A DNA stretch of 64,000 nucleotides, taken from NCBI RefSeq assembly GCF_003096035.1, contig NZ_CP029186.1:509001-573000 (forward strand), in the 5' to 3' direction. Shown piece by piece: positions 8,035 through 16,169 of this stretch. This DNA is from Flavobacterium album. Its GTDB lineage: Bacteria > Bacteroidota > Bacteroidia > Flavobacteriales > Flavobacteriaceae. A model generated the notes under the pieces. The model saw nothing but the letters and a program-made list of their open reading frames with translations, had not been told where the DNA came from and searched no databases. The position numbers and the translations under genes were made by a program. Numbering within the stretch: the stretch's first letter is position 1; every line of letters begins with the position of its first letter.

Positions 8035-8538
8035 ATGATATTGGCATTTGACACGTATTACTACGATAACAACGCAAAAACTATTGCATTGCAATTTGCA
8101 GGATGGCAAGATACAGAACCGCTTTCCACCTATTCGGAAATCATTCAGGGCGTGGCCGATTATGAGCCCAGGGCCTTTTACAAAAGAGAGTTACCTTGCA
8201 TATTGAGCCTTTTAAAACAGATAGACCTGTCACAGATAACAGTTATTGTTGTGGATGGTTTTGTATACCTGGATGACAAGGGCACCTTTGGACTTGGCGG
8301 GTATTTGTATTCTGCTTTGAAAGAGCAAATACCTGTTATAGGTGTTGCCAAGACTAATTTTGCCACTATTGAAAAATGCAAGGAACCAGTGTATCGCGGC
8401 GACAGCAAAAACCCGCTGTACATTACCGCAATTGGCACAGACCTGAACAGTGCTGCGCAAAATATCAGGCAGATGCATGGCAGTTTCAGGATGCCGGCAT
8501 TACTGCAAAAGCTGGACGGATTGACGAAGGCTGTTTAG
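8035..8538 (+). CDS. Endonuclease V-like protein (compact, divergent)
   Basis: 167 aa, shorter than typical endonuclease V (about 220 aa), the repair enzyme that nicks next to deaminated adenine. The expected landmarks are there: D6 in LAFDTYYY, E52 in YEPRAFYKREL (the PYxxGxLxFRE region), D74 in VVDGFVYLD followed by GTFGLGGYL, and K106 in GVAKT. The usual DGhG sequence is altered and the C-terminal part is short. A divergent branch is more likely than a truncation, since the frame is intact and conserved throughout. Activity is uncertain. Confidence 0.75.
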   Translation: MILAFDTYYYDNNAKTIALQFAGWQDTEPLSTYSEIIQGVADYEPRAFYKRELPCILSLLKQIDLSQITVIVVDGFVYLDDKGTFGLGGYLYSALKEQIPVIGVAKTNFATIEKCKEPVYRGDSKNPLYITAIGTDLNSAAQNIRQMHGSFRMPALLQKLDGLTKAV

Positions 8539-8601
8539 AATTTTTATTTTAATACAAGCTGAATTGATATAAAGCAGACTTTAACCCAAACTGCCTGATA
8601 A

Positions 8602-9552
8602 TTATTCATAGGCAATTATAGTATATCCAAAACCGATATTGAAGTCGGGATATTTCTTTATCTCGTGCAGGTGTGGCTCGTTAATAGCATGCCACGAGTT
8701 ATTATTGGAAAATGGCTCACGGATAAAAGTCAGCACTCCCTTTGGCCTTTCCACCAGTGGGAAATTTGGTTGGCAGTACTTAGGCCATTTCCGTACGCTG
8801 CCATCGGGATCTGTCGAGGTGAGATATCCTACTTCGTTGCTAAGGCTTCCATCGGGATTGACCCTGCCTAGAATGGTAATTTGCAGAAACATGCCATTCT
8901 CTGCAACCGGCAGCTCTTCTGTGAGGGTTATCCCGAAAGGCTCCTCTTTATTATTATTATCCACAATAGCTACCTGGCCCAAATCGAATAGCCTTTCGCC
9001 CGGCTGCCCACCGTTGTTTTCAAGTACTTCAATTTTTACAAAAGTGCGGAAAGGTACTTTATCAAAAGTACCAGGCCTTCCTTCTGCTTCGAATGCAGCC
9101 TTAAAAACGGGCAATATTATTTTGGAAAGATAAGCTTCCTTCTTATCCGACTTTACAAGGAAGGCATATTGCAGTCCTATTGACGACATATACATTGCGC
9201 CGTTGTCCCTGTGCAGTTTTGCCTTAATGACATCTTCACGCTTTTTTGATTTCTTTTTCGATACTACTACTTCTTTCAGTTCGATGGGTTGTGGCTCTAA
9301 AGTCAGCACATCGGTAATTGAAGAAATATCAGCCCTCTTTTCGCGGTAGCCGACGGATGACACCGTGATGGCCGTTACCGAAGTATCGGTGATAATCACA
9401 CTGCCGTCTTCGCCCGCATAAATTCCATAACCATTGTTGAGGTTGATGCCTGCGTATGGGACAGGAGCTTTGGTTGAGGCATCTATAACAGTGAATTTCT
9501 TTTGCGCGAAAGCTGTTGTGACGATAAAAAAGAATGCGATTAAATATTTCAT
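8602..9552 (-). CDS. Exported carboxypeptidase-like regulatory domain protein
   Basis: 316 aa with signal peptide (YLIAFFFIVTTAFAQ, about residues 3-17). Residues about 18-95 form a CarboxypepD_reg-like beta-sandwich (FTVIDASTKAPVPYAGINL ... TLEPQPIELKEVVV), common at the N-terminus of Bacteroidota outer-membrane proteins. The remaining about 200 residues show no TonB plug or barrel. It is most likely periplasmic or surface-associated with an unknown role. It is convergent with the endonuclease V-like gene; no terminator is evident between the two stops. Confidence 0.75.
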   Translation of the reverse strand: MKYLIAFFFIVTTAFAQKKFTVIDASTKAPVPYAGINLNNGYGIYAGEDGSVIITDTSVTAITVSSVGYREKRADISSITDVLTLEPQPIELKEVVVSKKKSKKREDVIKAKLHRDNGAMYMSSIGLQYAFLVKSDKKEAYLSKIILPVFKAAFEAEGRPGTFDKVPFRTFVKIEVLENNGGQPGERLFDLGQVAIVDNNNKEEPFGITLTEELPVAENGMFLQITILGRVNPDGSLSNEVGYLTSTDPDGSVRKWPKYCQPNFPLVERPKGVLTFIREPFSNNNSWHAINEPHLHEIKKYPDFNIGFGYTIIAYE

Positions 9553-9619
9553 TGGTTGTTCAGTTGTGTGGTAAAGATTGGCAAATAATACTTTACATCA
9601 AAAAAAAATGCTCTAAAAG

Positions 9620-9672
9620 TTGTGCATATCATTTTTTATTCTACATTTGTAGAAACAATTCTAAAATTGTAG
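9620..9672 (+). promoter_or_regulatory. Promoter of blaI-type operon with embedded BlaI operator
   Basis: TTG (9620-9622), a 19-bp spacer and TACATTTG (9642-9649) form a consensus promoter. The -7 box lies inside the palindrome TCTACA-TT-TGTAGA (9640-9653), which contains the BlaI/MecI core TACA-N2-TGTA. A second near-palindrome, CTAAAATTGTAG (9661-9672, one mismatch), follows 7 bp later. Bound repressor would cover the start site, consistent with autoregulation. Confidence 0.8.
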
Positions 9673-9678
9673 AGCACT

Positions 9679-10047
9679 ATGCAACTAACAAAAACCGAAG
9701 AACAACTGATGGAACTCCTTTGGAAACAGGAAAAGGCCTTTATGAAAGACCTGTTAGACCTGTTCCCTGAACCCAAGCCTGCAACCACAACCGTGGCTAC
9801 ACTTTTGAAACGTATGGCCGATAAAGGCTTCGTGGGCTACAAGGAGTACGGCAAGAGCCGTGAGTACTTTCCGCTGGTGGAAAAATCCGATTACTTTTCT
9901 AAACAGGTAAACGGAATGATAAAAAGTTTTTTCAACAACTCGGCGGCACAGTTTGCGTCCTTCTTCACTAAGGAAACGAACCTAAGCGCAACCGAGCTTG
10001 AAGAACTCCGTAAAATCATCGACAAAGAGATTCAAAAGAAAAAATAA
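9679..10047 (+). CDS. BlaI/MecI/CopY family repressor
   Basis: 122 aa winged-helix repressor. The N-terminal part (LTKTEEQLMELLWKQEKAF ... TTTVATLLKRMADKGFV) is the typical BlaI DNA-binding domain and the C-terminal helices dimerise. In the family, proteolysis by a BlaR1-type M56 peptidase relieves repression; exactly such a gene overlaps downstream (ATGA at 10047). Two operator-like palindromes lie directly upstream, one over the -7 box. No beta-lactamase is nearby, so the stimulus may be something other than beta-lactams, for instance cell-wall or envelope stress. Confidence 0.92.
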   Translation: MQLTKTEEQLMELLWKQEKAFMKDLLDLFPEPKPATTTVATLLKRMADKGFVGYKEYGKSREYFPLVEKSDYFSKQVNGMIKSFFNNSAAQFASFFTKETNLSATELEELRKIIDKEIQKKK

Positions 10048-11798
10048 TGATTGATTTCCTCATAAAATCTACGATAAGCATGGGACTGCTGCTGGCCGTG
10101 TACCATCTTGTACTGCAAAAAGAAAAAATGCATCGCTTTAACCGCTGGTACCTGCTTGGCTCGATCATATTCTCCCTGGCGCTTCCCTTCGTTACAATAG
10201 AGATTTATAGCGAAGCTGTGGCAGCGCCCATACCCGAAATAACGGATATGCCCGAAATAGCACCTGCACCTGTTACTGCTCCCGAAACAGATTACCTTCC
10301 TTACATCGGTTGGGGAATTTACGGACTGGTAACTTTAGTATTAATACTTCGTTTTATACGGAATGTCTCTCAGCTTACCAGGAAAATAAAGCAGCATGAA
10401 ACTACTGCCCACGAAGGCGCTGTATTGGTGCTGCTCGATGAGGCCGTGCTGCCGCACACGTTCCTGCATTACATCTTCATTAGCAGGGCAGCTCATGAAA
10501 ACCGCAGGATTGAACCGGAATTATTTACGCACGAACTGGTGCACGTCAACCAAAAGCATACGCTCGACATCTTATTTATCGAAAGCCTTAAAACACTGTT
10601 CTGGTTCAATCCGCTGCTTTATTTTTATAAAAAAGCGATACAGCTCAATCATGAATTCCTTGCCGATGAGATCGTGATTGCCGAAGCCAATGATGTGATC
10701 GGCTACCAGCAATTGCTGCTCCAAAAAGCAACACCTCTTACCTATTACCCTCTGGCGAGCAGCCTTAATTTTTCTGTAACCAAAAAACGTTTTACCATGA
10801 TGACAAAAGCCACAACAAGATCGAAGGCATTAGTATTAAAACTTGCCTCGCTGCCTGTAATTGCAGGATTGATTGCCCTTCTTTGCATTGAAACAGTAGC
10901 CCAGGAAAAACCTTTAAATAACACACAGGCTGGCGGAGCTATTGCGAAAGGACGACAGGCTGTAAAGGAAAGACGCGATGCCTATTACAGCGGCGTGCGT
11001 ATAGTTGTAGACGATAATGTGAATAAACGTAAAGTCGACAAGAAGTATGAAGAGCTTACCGAAGCTGAAAAAGACGGCTATATGCTTTATGCGCCTGAGG
11101 TTTATGCAGTGAAGCATCCGACTAAAAAAGAATTCGAGAGTTTTAAAAACAAAAAGGGATATGCCCTACAGATTGACGGAAAAGATGTGGATAACTCCAT
11201 TTTAAACAAATACAAGCCTGAAGATTTTGCGTATTACTCAGGATATACGATGTCTAAAAAAGCGCTCACTAAGGCACATCCGCAGATATTCCACTACCAG
11301 TTGTATACGCCTGAATATTTTGAAAAGTACCTGAAAGGCACTAATGATCATTACCCTGAAGACACTTTTACAATGGCAATAACAAGCGAAAAGGAGAATG
11401 AAAAAGCAGTGGCCGAAGCAGGAAGGAGAAAAACTTTTAATAATGTAGAAACTGCAATGGACTATCTTCAGGAAGACAATGTGTACAGCGCAGAAAAACT
11501 GGATGTACAACCCGAATTCCCCGGAGGCATCAACGCCTTATACAACATTATTTTGAAGAATTTCAGGGTTCCGGACCTTGAAGGAGAGCATACGCTAAAA
11601 ATATTTGTAAGCTTTGTAGTAGAGAAGAACGGAAGGATGTCGGATATAAAAGTTATTAAAGACCCGGGTCATGGCATGGGCGAAGAAGCTGTCGGCGTGC
11701 TGGGCCAGATCAAAGAAAAATGGACTCCTGGAAAGAAAGACAATAAAGTGGTAAGGACGTTCTATACATTGCCTATAAACATTGTGATCCAAAATTAA
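10047..11798 (+). CDS. BlaR1-like M56 metallopeptidase with C-terminal TonB-like domain
   Basis: 583 aa membrane sensor-peptidase. N-terminal transmembrane helices are at about 4-22, 33-52 and 88-106. The zinc-protease motif is H162-E-L-V-H166 with the downstream Glu/Asp ligand region NHEFLADE at about 201-208. Another helix lies near 272-288 (LASLPVIAGLIALLC). The extracytoplasmic part ends, at about 490-583, in a TonB C-terminal-like fold (LDVQPEFPGGINALYNII ... VRTFYTLPINI) in place of a penicillin-binding sensor domain. It is translationally coupled to the BlaI gene and presumably cleaves that repressor. The sensed signal is unknown. Confidence 0.87.
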   Translation: MIDFLIKSTISMGLLLAVYHLVLQKEKMHRFNRWYLLGSIIFSLALPFVTIEIYSEAVAAPIPEITDMPEIAPAPVTAPETDYLPYIGWGIYGLVTLVLILRFIRNVSQLTRKIKQHETTAHEGAVLVLLDEAVLPHTFLHYIFISRAAHENRRIEPELFTHELVHVNQKHTLDILFIESLKTLFWFNPLLYFYKKAIQLNHEFLADEIVIAEANDVIGYQQLLLQKATPLTYYPLASSLNFSVTKKRFTMMTKATTRSKALVLKLASLPVIAGLIALLCIETVAQEKPLNNTQAGGAIAKGRQAVKERRDAYYSGVRIVVDDNVNKRKVDKKYEELTEAEKDGYMLYAPEVYAVKHPTKKEFESFKNKKGYALQIDGKDVDNSILNKYKPEDFAYYSGYTMSKKALTKAHPQIFHYQLYTPEYFEKYLKGTNDHYPEDTFTMAITSEKENEKAVAEAGRRKTFNNVETAMDYLQEDNVYSAEKLDVQPEFPGGINALYNIILKNFRVPDLEGEHTLKIFVSFVVEKNGRMSDIKVIKDPGHGMGEEAVGVLGQIKEKWTPGKKDNKVVRTFYTLPINIVIQN

Positions 11799-11863
11799 AA
11801 ACCGGACCTACCATCAACTCTCCTGAAAACGCAAAAGCTACTTTATAATTCCAATACACGTTT

Positions 11864-13192
11864 ATGAAAGATTTCATCATCACATCTACCATAAGCCTGG
11901 GCGTGCTGCTGGCAGTTTACCATCTGCTGCTTGAACGGGAAAAAATGCACCGGTTTAACAGGTTTTACCTCTTAGCGGCGTTGGCATTCTCTTTTGTGAT
12001 TCCGTTTATAACGCTGCCGGCGGCGTTGGCGGTCATGCCAGCAGTAACGGAAAAAGCCACTGTATCCGGCCTGCTTTCGACGGGAGTTACCCCGGCAACA
12101 ATAACTGCAGCAGCAGCGCCACAAGACGTGAATTATTGGACGTATACCGGCTGGGGATTATATGGGCTCATAGTGCTTGGGCTAGCCATAAGGTTTTCAG
12201 TCAATATAAGGCGCTTTTATAATGTGAAGAAACAAAGCAGGACGCTTGCATACGAAGGGGTTGCTTTGGTAATCCTTAAAGATAATGTACTGCCACATAC
12301 ATTCCTGGACAACATTTTCATTTCTGAAAAAGATTATGAGGAACGGTTTGCTGCACCGGAACTTTTAACGCACGAACTTACACATATTCACCAGCGGCAC
12401 ACGTTAGATATTCTTTTCATAGAGTTAGTTAAGATAGTATTGTGGTTTAACCCGCTGGTGTATTTGTACAAAAGGGCGATACAGATGAACCACGAGTTCC
12501 TGGCTGATGAAAACGTGGTCGGTGAACACAACAATGTGCCTGCCTACCAGCAGCTCCTGCTTGAAAAAGCAATCCCTTCGCCTGTATATGCGCTGGCGAG
12601 TACGATTAATTTCAATATAACAAAAAAACGATTTATCATGATGACAAAAACCACCACAAAAATAAGGGCAGCGATACTACAGCTTGCCATATTGCCGGTA
12701 ATTGCAGCGCTAATGCTTTTGTCCTGCAGCACAAGTGATATTGTTGAAAGCAAAACCGCTGCGGCAATTGTTACCGAAAACATCACGCCAACCGGAAGTG
12801 TTGAGGTGACTACCGTGACTGAAGATGAAAAGAAGGCCTTACTGGTATCAGACCCGAAAACATTTGACGACCCTACAGCCGAATACAAACGTATAAAGAT
12901 TACAGATAAAGAGAAAAACGGAAGCACGACGGAAAAGATCACTTATAGAAAAGATGAGCCGATGAATTATGACTGGGACCATAATAGTGAAGCAGCGAAA
13001 ATAGACCCTAATGAGCTTGTCAGTATCGATGTATTCTCCATGTCGGATGCCCAAATTGATTCCCTGAAAACAACTAACCCGGGAAAATATGGCAAATATG
13101 AACCTAAAAGCTGCAGTGTAGTAGTTTATAAGCTAAAGGATGGAAAAACAATAAAAGAAGTCGTCCACCGAAAATCTGTGGCTTCCAATTGA
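11864..13192 (+). CDS. Second BlaR1-like M56 metallopeptidase
   Basis: 442 aa paralogue of the preceding gene, 65 bp downstream. N-terminal helices and the metallopeptidase core are conserved (H170-E-L-T-H174, NHEFLADE about 35 residues later), as is the segment FNITKKRFIMMTKTTTK just before the last transmembrane helix. The extracytoplasmic tail is only about 150 residues, Lys/Asp/Glu-rich, and lacks the TonB-like domain of its neighbour. This suggests a tandem duplication with divergence of the sensing part. A strong terminator ends the operon here. Confidence 0.87.
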   Translation: MKDFIITSTISLGVLLAVYHLLLEREKMHRFNRFYLLAALAFSFVIPFITLPAALAVMPAVTEKATVSGLLSTGVTPATITAAAAPQDVNYWTYTGWGLYGLIVLGLAIRFSVNIRRFYNVKKQSRTLAYEGVALVILKDNVLPHTFLDNIFISEKDYEERFAAPELLTHELTHIHQRHTLDILFIELVKIVLWFNPLVYLYKRAIQMNHEFLADENVVGEHNNVPAYQQLLLEKAIPSPVYALASTINFNITKKRFIMMTKTTTKIRAAILQLAILPVIAALMLLSCSTSDIVESKTAAAIVTENITPTGSVEVTTVTEDEKKALLVSDPKTFDDPTAEYKRIKITDKEKNGSTTEKITYRKDEPMNYDWDHNSEAAKIDPNELVSIDVFSMSDAQIDSLKTTNPGKYGKYEPKSCSVVVYKLKDGKTIKEVVHRKSVASN

Positions 13193-13197
13193 TATTG

Positions 13198-13226
13198 ATA
13201 TCCGCCCACCGTGGCGGATATTTTTT
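13198..13226 (+). terminator. Terminator of the BlaI/M56 operon
   Basis: ATATCCGCC and GGCGGATAT (9 bp, perfect) around CACCGT, followed by TTTTT. Confidence 0.9.
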
Positions 13227-13278
13227 GCCTTAAACCAAAACATACCAGCCCGTTACAACATTGCATCGAAAAACGCGT

Positions 13279-13286
13279 TACATTTG
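13279..13286 (+). promoter_or_regulatory. TAnnTTTG -7 box for the DUF4407 gene
   Basis: TACATTTG, 28 bp before the ATG at 13315. A TTG at 13261-13263 is 15 bp upstream, shorter than ideal. Confidence 0.5.
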
Positions 13287-13314
13287 TATCAATCATCATC
13301 AAAAACAATCAATC

Positions 13315-14415
13315 ATGTTAAAACGTTTTTTCATCACCTGTTCCGGGGCCGACAAAGACCTCATTTACAGCTGCTCTAACGGCGAGCAGAACAAGTATGC
13401 CGGCATCGGTGCCACTGTATTATTCACCGCGCTCATGGCCTGGATAGCTGCCAGCTATGCGCTTTACACGGTATTCGACAATGTTTACACAGCCACTTTC
13501 TTCGGCTTAGTGTGGGGACTGCTGATCTTTAACCTTGACCGTTTTATCGTATCGACCATCCGTAAGCGCAACCGCTTTGGGCAGGAGCTACTGCAGGCCA
13601 CACCTCGTATCCTACTCGCTATGATCATTGCCATCGTAATATCAAAACCTTTGGAAATAAAGATCTTCCAGAAAGAGATCGATACCGTATTGCTTAAGGA
13701 AAAGAATGATATGGCGCTTGCAAACAAGAAGCAGGTAGCCAATTATTTCCAGGGCGACCTCGACAAGAACAAGGCAGAAACAGACAGCCTGAAGTCGGCT
13801 ATTACCAAAAAAGAGAAAGAGGTAAATGCACTGTACAGTACTTACATCACCGAAGCCGAAGGCACCAAAGGCACCATGAAGCTGGGTAAAGGCCCTGTGT
13901 ATGCCGAAAAGCGCCAAAAGCATGATGCCGCCCTTGCCGAACTGGAAGCGCTGCGCAAAACCAATACCGACAAGATCGCCGCAAAAGAAAAGCAGGCCGA
14001 AACCCTGAAAGCCGACCTTGATAAAAAGGTGTCTGACAGCCAGCCGGTAATCGACGGCTTTGACGGGCTTATGGCGCGCATCAATGCTTTGGACAAACTG
14101 CCGTGGCTGCCATCGTTCTTTATAATGCTGCTGTTTTTAGCCATAGAGACCTCGCCTATAATTGCCAAACTGCTTTCGCCAAAAGGGGAATACGACTTTA
14201 AGCTCGAAGATGCCGAAATGGCCGTGAAGACCAATCTCGAGCAGAACAACTACCAGCGCGAACTGCTCCGTACAACCGACGCAGGCATCTATGACGATGT
14301 ATATGCCGAGATACGCAGCGACAGGGAACTGTACAACTACAAGAAGAAAAAAGCCATTGAAATGCTCGAAATGCAGGCAGACCGGTTTGCAGAGAAGCAG
14401 AAGGGTGTGATGTAG
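13315..14415 (+). CDS. DUF4407 membrane protein
   Basis: 366 aa. The ATG at 13315 is chosen because it follows the -7 box and begins at the conserved MLKRFFITCSGADKDLI. Three transmembrane helices lie at about 28-50, 58-75 and 97-112, then a long charged coiled-coil-like region (about 115-260, Lys/Glu/Ala-rich), a fourth helix at about 263-283 (FFIMLLFLAIETSPII) and a C-terminal helical tail. This matches the DUF4407 family, whose function is not established. It is a single-gene unit facing a block of repeats. Confidence 0.85.
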   Translation: MLKRFFITCSGADKDLIYSCSNGEQNKYAGIGATVLFTALMAWIAASYALYTVFDNVYTATFFGLVWGLLIFNLDRFIVSTIRKRNRFGQELLQATPRILLAMIIAIVISKPLEIKIFQKEIDTVLLKEKNDMALANKKQVANYFQGDLDKNKAETDSLKSAITKKEKEVNALYSTYITEAEGTKGTMKLGKGPVYAEKRQKHDAALAELEALRKTNTDKIAAKEKQAETLKADLDKKVSDSQPVIDGFDGLMARINALDKLPWLPSFFIMLLFLAIETSPIIAKLLSPKGEYDFKLEDAEMAVKTNLEQNNYQRELLRTTDAGIYDDVYAEIRSDRELYNYKKKKAIEMLEMQADRFAEKQKGVM

Positions 14416-14418
14416 ATT

Positions 14419-14500
14419 GTCGGAGGTCCGGGGCCGGAAGAAATTGGAATGCGGATGACGCGGATTGGGCGGATGACCGCTGATTTTCAGCTTACACAAT
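14419..14500 (+). repeat. Two dispersed repeat fragments side by side
   Basis: 14419-14440 carries heptamer-like units (TCGGAGG TCCGGGG CCGGAAG) of the kind found in the arms at 31178-31265 and 52261-52397. 14450-14487 carries a GCGG-rich repeat (ATGCGGATGACGCGGATTGG, then GCGGATGACC) related to 21711-21752. No gene is present. Confidence 0.6.
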
Positions 14501-14520
14501 TATAAATCAATCCATTTGGG

Positions 14521-14590
14521 GTAGAGACGCATTGAATGTGTCTCCCACAATAATTTTACATTATGCGAGACGCAGGCACTGCGTCTCTAC
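14521..14590 (+). repeat. Double-hairpin GAGACGC repeat
   Basis: GTAGAGACGC (14521-14530) and GCGTCTCTAC (14581-14590) are perfect outer arms. Inside lie two smaller hairpins: GAGACGCATT/AATGTGTCTC and GAGACGCAG/CTGCGTCTC. The type resembles the GTAGAGACGC intergenic palindromes known from Bacteroidota and cyanobacteria (recollection, not searched). Confidence 0.75.
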
Positions 14591-14603
14591 ATAACATTTA
14601 AAC

Positions 14604-14633
14604 AAAAAATCCTCGTTAATAGCGAGGATTTTT
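14604..14633 (-). terminator. Terminator of the PH/SHOCT gene
   Basis: AAAAATCCTCG and CGAGGATTTTT (11 bp, perfect) around TTAATAG. It lies just after the minus-strand stop and can also serve the plus strand. Confidence 0.88.
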
Positions 14634-14636
14634 GTA

Positions 14637-15395
14637 TTATAAGTGGCTTAGTATCTCTTTCTTCAGGGCATCATATTCGCCTTGCAGGATCAGGCCGTTA
14701 TCAAGCAGTTTTTTGTAATTCTGCAATTTGTCAAAAAGCTCTTCCTTGCTGAGTTCGCTTAGCGACCTGTCTTTTGAAGCAGGCTTTTCCTCAATTGCAG
14801 GAGCAGCAACCGGTTCAGGTTCTGCTGCCGGCGGTTCGTTGTATACGTGAACCTGCGGCTGGATACCGGCAGGCATTATTTCGGTAAAGTCGTTCACCTC
14901 TTCGGTTTCCACTTCCTCGATCTCTTCAGCAGCAGCTACAGGTTCCGGCGCAATCGGGGCAGGTTCGGCAACAGGTTCCGGTTTTGCAGGAGCATTACCT
15001 TCTTTCAAAAGCTCCATCTGCTCCCTCGCGAAGGTATTTATCTTCCTTGCCTGTATTTTCGGGATATAATCTATGGTAACCGGGATGTCAGTTGTTGTGT
15101 TGAAAGAAAACTCAGAACCGAGTATGTTCTCCTTCACAAAGGTGCTGGCAATCTCCGACCACGAATAATCGGTGAATTCCATTGAAAGCCCTAAATTCTT
15201 AGGCTTACAGATGATTATCCTTTTGTTGGTAAGCACGATACTGTCGGGGAACACCGTGATGGCAGGTTTTTTCTGTACGCCAATATAGCCAATCTCTTCA
15301 TTCCTCATCAGTATATCCTGTATCTTGGAAGTGATCTTTTCTACCGCTTTTGGGTCCTGCTCCTCGTTAAGGAAGTTTTTGATATGTTCTTTCAT
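14637..15395 (-). CDS. PH-like and SHOCT domain protein
   Basis: 252 aa cytoplasmic protein. Residues about 20-130 resemble a bacterial PH-like domain (EEIGYIGVQKK ... DSIVLTNKRIIICKPKNLG). A long Pro/Ala/Glu-rich linker (about 135-205) follows. The C-terminal 35 residues form a SHOCT motif (LQNYKKLLDNGLILQGEY, then DALKKEIL), a short domain often found at protein ends and thought to mediate oligomerisation. No enzymatic role is apparent. A -7 box TAACTTTG (15422-15415) lies 20 bp upstream, so it is probably a separate unit from the MmcQ operon. Confidence 0.75.
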   Translation of the reverse strand: MKEHIKNFLNEEQDPKAVEKITSKIQDILMRNEEIGYIGVQKKPAITVFPDSIVLTNKRIIICKPKNLGLSMEFTDYSWSEIASTFVKENILGSEFSFNTTTDIPVTIDYIPKIQARKINTFAREQMELLKEGNAPAKPEPVAEPAPIAPEPVAAAEEIEEVETEEVNDFTEIMPAGIQPQVHVYNEPPAAEPEPVAAPAIEEKPASKDRSLSELSKEELFDKLQNYKKLLDNGLILQGEYDALKKEILSHL

Positions 15396-15414
15396 CAGAT
15401 AAATAATTGTTGTC

Positions 15415-15422
15415 CAAAGTTA
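15415..15422 (-). promoter_or_regulatory. TAnnTTTG -7 box for the PH/SHOCT gene
   Basis: TAACTTTG on the minus strand, 20 bp before the ATG at 15395. No well-placed TTG was found. Confidence 0.4.
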
Positions 15423-15441
15423 CAAAGTCAGCCGGAAAATC

Positions 15442-15813
15442 CTAATTATCTTTTTGGGTAATTTCAGCCTGTGCCTTTTTTGTCAGGCTTTTAAACACCA
15501 GCTCATACGAATGGTCGATCAGTTTGCGCAACAGTTTTTGCGGCACATCGCCATTTACATCAATGGTGTTCCAATGCACTTTGCTCATGTGGTAGCCCGG
15601 CTTTATGGACTCGTATTGTGCGCGAAGCTCTGTGCCACGGTCGGGGTCGCACTTCAGGTTTACCGAAGGCCGGCCTCTCTCCCACTCGCTAAGCGATGAC
15701 AGGGCAAACATCTTGCCGCCAACCTTGAACACCAATGTATCCTCATCGAAAGGAAAATGCTCGGTGACGCCTTTTTTGGAGAGGCAATAGTCGTAGTAAT
15801 CCTGTATGGTCAT
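15442..15813 (-). CDS. MmcQ/YjbR family protein
   Basis: 123 aa, full length for the MmcQ/YjbR family (CyaY-like fold, often called DNA-binding). Typical elements are the N-terminal YCLSKKGVTEHFPFDEDTLVFKV, the GRPSVNLKCDPDRG stretch, and KVHWNTIDVNGDVPQKLLRKLIDHSYELV. It is the last gene of a three-gene minus-strand operon; its ATG overlaps the stop of the DUF4260 gene by 4 bp. The molecular function of the family is not settled. Confidence 0.88.
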   Translation of the reverse strand: MTIQDYYDYCLSKKGVTEHFPFDEDTLVFKVGGKMFALSSLSEWERGRPSVNLKCDPDRGTELRAQYESIKPGYHMSKVHWNTIDVNGDVPQKLLRKLIDHSYELVFKSLTKKAQAEITQKDN

Positions 15814-16169
15814 GGTTTCTTAGTTTCGAGGTTTCCCAAATGGGTAAATTTAAAGCCTTCCTCATATTTGAGTCCGTAACCGAACATACGGTCCATTGAG
15901 GAATGGGCAAAAAGCATCACGCCTGCCAGTTGCATCCATTCGTTCTCCAGATAAATGCCAGCAATATAAACAGCAATAGCAATACCCCTGTGATGGAAAA
16001 AATTATACATCCACGCTCCGGATTTATTGCCGCCAAGATAGCCCAGCATGGAAAGGTCGGGTGCCAAGAGTAGCGCGGCAAACCACCACCATTCAAAATT
16101 AAGCAGGCTGAAGAGGTATATGCCTAATCCGAAAAGGGCGGCTTCTTCAAGTTTTATAAGTGTGTTCAT
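15810..16169 (-). CDS. DUF4260 membrane protein
   Basis: 119 aa, strongly hydrophobic, with about four transmembrane stretches (LIKLEEAALFGLGIYLFSLL, WWFAALLLAPDLSML, GIAIAVYIAGIYL, MQLAGVMLFAHSSMDRM). The HHRGI and AHSSMDRMFGYGLKY motifs are characteristic of DUF4260. Function unknown. It overlaps both neighbours by 4 bp, so translation is coupled through cyclase, DUF4260 and MmcQ. Confidence 0.85.
   Translation of the reverse strand: MNTLIKLEEAALFGLGIYLFSLLNFEWWWFAALLLAPDLSMLGYLGGNKSGAWMYNFFHHRGIAIAVYIAGIYLENEWMQLAGVMLFAHSSMDRMFGYGLKYEEGFKFTHLGNLETKKP

Noticed and set aside
9640..13192. A beta-lactam resistance locus
   Set aside because: BlaI and BlaR1-like genes are present, but there is no beta-lactamase or PBP2a gene and the sensor domains are not penicillin-binding.
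14521..14590. CRISPR-like array from the repeated GAGACGC units
   Set aside because: Only four short inverted units with no regular spacers and no cas gene; it is a palindromic intergenic repeat.
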